Of a DNA stretch of 7,903 nucleotides, positions 5,866-7,903 are shown one piece after another; position 1 is the first letter of the stretch, and each line of letters opens with the position of its first letter. Under the pieces are notes generated by a model. That model saw nothing but the letters and a program-made list of their open reading frames with translations. It was not told where the DNA came from and ran no database searches. Position numbers and translations under genes: made by a program. The DNA is from Bacteroidales bacterium (GTDB lineage: Bacteria; Bacteroidota; Bacteroidia; Bacteroidales; UBA10428): NCBI GenBank assembly GCA_016935595.1, contig JAFGQQ010000257.1, forward strand, positions 1 to 7,903. The letters are read 5' to 3'.

Positions 5866-6840
5866 ATGTTTACCTTTCAAGAGTGCCAGGATATAATTAA
5901 TAAAGCATTTAAAAATATTGATTTAAAAAAAGAACCAGTTAATCTTTATCAACCGATTGAATATATCCTTTCGATGGAAGGAAAACGTATCAGACCCGCC
6001 TTGGTATTAATGGCATGCAATTTATTTTCAGATAATATTGAACAGGCAATATTTCCGGCAATTGGATTAGAAATATTTCATAATTTCACATTAGTACACG
6101 ATGATATAATGGATAATTCCCCAATCCGTCGTAATCAAACTACAATTCATAAAAAATGGAATAATAATATAGCTATATTATCGGGGGATGCCATGTGTAT
6201 TATTGCATATGAATATTTATTAAAGGGAGTTCATGAAAATAAAATAAAAATACTTAATGAATTCGTTAAAACTGCGATACAGGTATGTGAGGGACAGCAA
6301 TACGACATGGATTTTGAGGATATAAATGATGTAACTATTGATGAATATATTAATATGATTAGGCTTAAAACCTCAGTTTTATTAGCAAGTTGTTTAAGGA
6401 TTGGAGCAATTATTGGCGATGCAAGTGAGAATGATTCAGAATATTTATATCAGTATGGTAAAGATATTGGTATTGCTTTTCAATTGCAGGATGATCTTTT
6501 AGATGTTTTTGCGGACATTAAAAAATTCGGGAAGAAAATAGGAAATGATATTGTAACCAAAAAAAAAACATTTTTACTTATCAAAGCATTTGAACTTGCC
6601 AATGAAAGTGATTATAAAAGGCTAAAATTTATAATTGAAAATAAAAAACTCGACAATCAAACAAAAATTGAAGAGGTTATAGCTATTTATGAAAAATTAG
6701 GCATTCAAGATATTACAAGTAATAAAATATCTGAATATATTAATTCTGCTAATAATTATCTCAACAAAGTCAGTGTTGATCAAGAAAAAAAGTATGAATT
6801 AATTAAATTTTCAAAAATGCTATTAAATCGTAAATTTTAA
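5866..6840 (+). CDS. Short-chain polyprenyl diphosphate synthase (FPP/GGPP synthase type)
   Basis: A trans-isoprenyl diphosphate synthase that adds isopentenyl diphosphate units to an allylic primer in the cytosol, feeding quinones, carotenoids or longer prenyl carriers. Of 324 residues, GKRIRP (39-44) binds diphosphate, the first Asp-rich motif is D79-D80-I-M-D83 followed by SPIRRNQTTIHKKW, and the second is D209-D210-L-L-D213 in FQLQDDLLDVF. All catalytic Asp are present. An aromatic residue, F74, lies five positions before the first Asp and the motif lacks the two-residue insertion of E. coli IspA. In the family this pattern suggests a short product, C15 or C20, rather than octaprenyl; the exact length is inference, so no symbol is given. 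The start has a good Shine-Dalgarno sequence. A run of ten A (6559-6568) codes T231-KKK. atpD follows after 71 bp on the same strand. Confidence 0.93.
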   Translation: MFTFQECQDIINKAFKNIDLKKEPVNLYQPIEYILSMEGKRIRPALVLMACNLFSDNIEQAIFPAIGLEIFHNFTLVHDDIMDNSPIRRNQTTIHKKWNNNIAILSGDAMCIIAYEYLLKGVHENKIKILNEFVKTAIQVCEGQQYDMDFEDINDVTIDEYINMIRLKTSVLLASCLRIGAIIGDASENDSEYLYQYGKDIGIAFQLQDDLLDVFADIKKFGKKIGNDIVTKKKTFLLIKAFELANESDYKRLKFIIENKKLDNQTKIEEVIAIYEKLGIQDITSNKISEYINSANNYLNKVSVDQEKKYELIKFSKMLLNRKF

Positions 6841-6851
6841 AATAATCCTTA

Positions 6852-6883
6852 TTGAATATTTATTTTTATTTGTATTAACTTTA
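6852..6883 (+). promoter_or_regulatory. Candidate promoter for atpD
   Basis: In the 71-bp gap before atpD, TTG at 6852-6854 and TAACTTTA at 6876-6883 are separated by 21 bp, close to the -33/-7 spacing of Bacteroidota promoters. The -7 element has one mismatch (final A instead of G). It would give a leader of roughly 20-25 nt. The gap is also small enough for read-through from the polyprenyl synthase gene. Confidence 0.35.
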
Positions 6884-6902
6884 TATATATAAAAATCTTT
6901 AA

Positions 6903-7903
<1,001 letters not shown>

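Overview
The window is AT-rich chromosomal DNA of a bacterium that looks like a member of Bacteroidota. Four things point there: promoter-like elements of the TAnnTTTG class, near absence of Shine-Dalgarno sequences, a bactofilin directly followed by small ATP-synthase accessory genes, and an F1 beta subunit with the extra segment after the catalytic Glu region that I associate with this phylum. This is judged by eye; no database search was possible. It reads as a mostly housekeeping region. I see no insertion sequence, phage gene, CRISPR array, tRNA or rRNA, and I could not find a convincing novel system.

Layout. Positions 1-99 hold the 3' end of an unidentified plus-strand gene, ending 2 bp from the stop of a minus-strand S41 peptidase. 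From 5644 down to 102 every gene lies on the minus strand: yceD (DUF177), rpmF (bL32), plsX, fabH, bactofilin, atpZ, an AtpI-like membrane protein and ctpA. From 5866 onward the plus strand carries a short-chain polyprenyl diphosphate synthase and then atpD, which runs off the right edge. The two arms diverge from a roughly 200-bp regulatory region containing an 18-bp palindrome.

How the genes fit together. yceD-rpmF-plsX-fabH is the classic cluster linking 50S ribosome assembly to phospholipid and fatty acid initiation: PlsX makes acyl-phosphate and FabH starts fatty acid synthesis. The downstream bactofilin, AtpZ and AtpI-like genes add a cytoskeletal scaffold and ATP-synthase helper proteins. 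They overlap (53 bp and 4 bp), which suggests translational coupling. The F0 genes that would be expected after the AtpI-like gene are absent; ctpA, with its own likely promoter, follows instead. atpD lies more than 4 kb away on the other strand, so the ATP synthase genes are split in this genome.

The most useful fine-scale observations are a TTG start for yceD decided by an overlapping promoter, the dual-coding bactofilin/atpZ overlap, the palindrome between the divergent arms, and tandem small palindromes upstream of ctpA.
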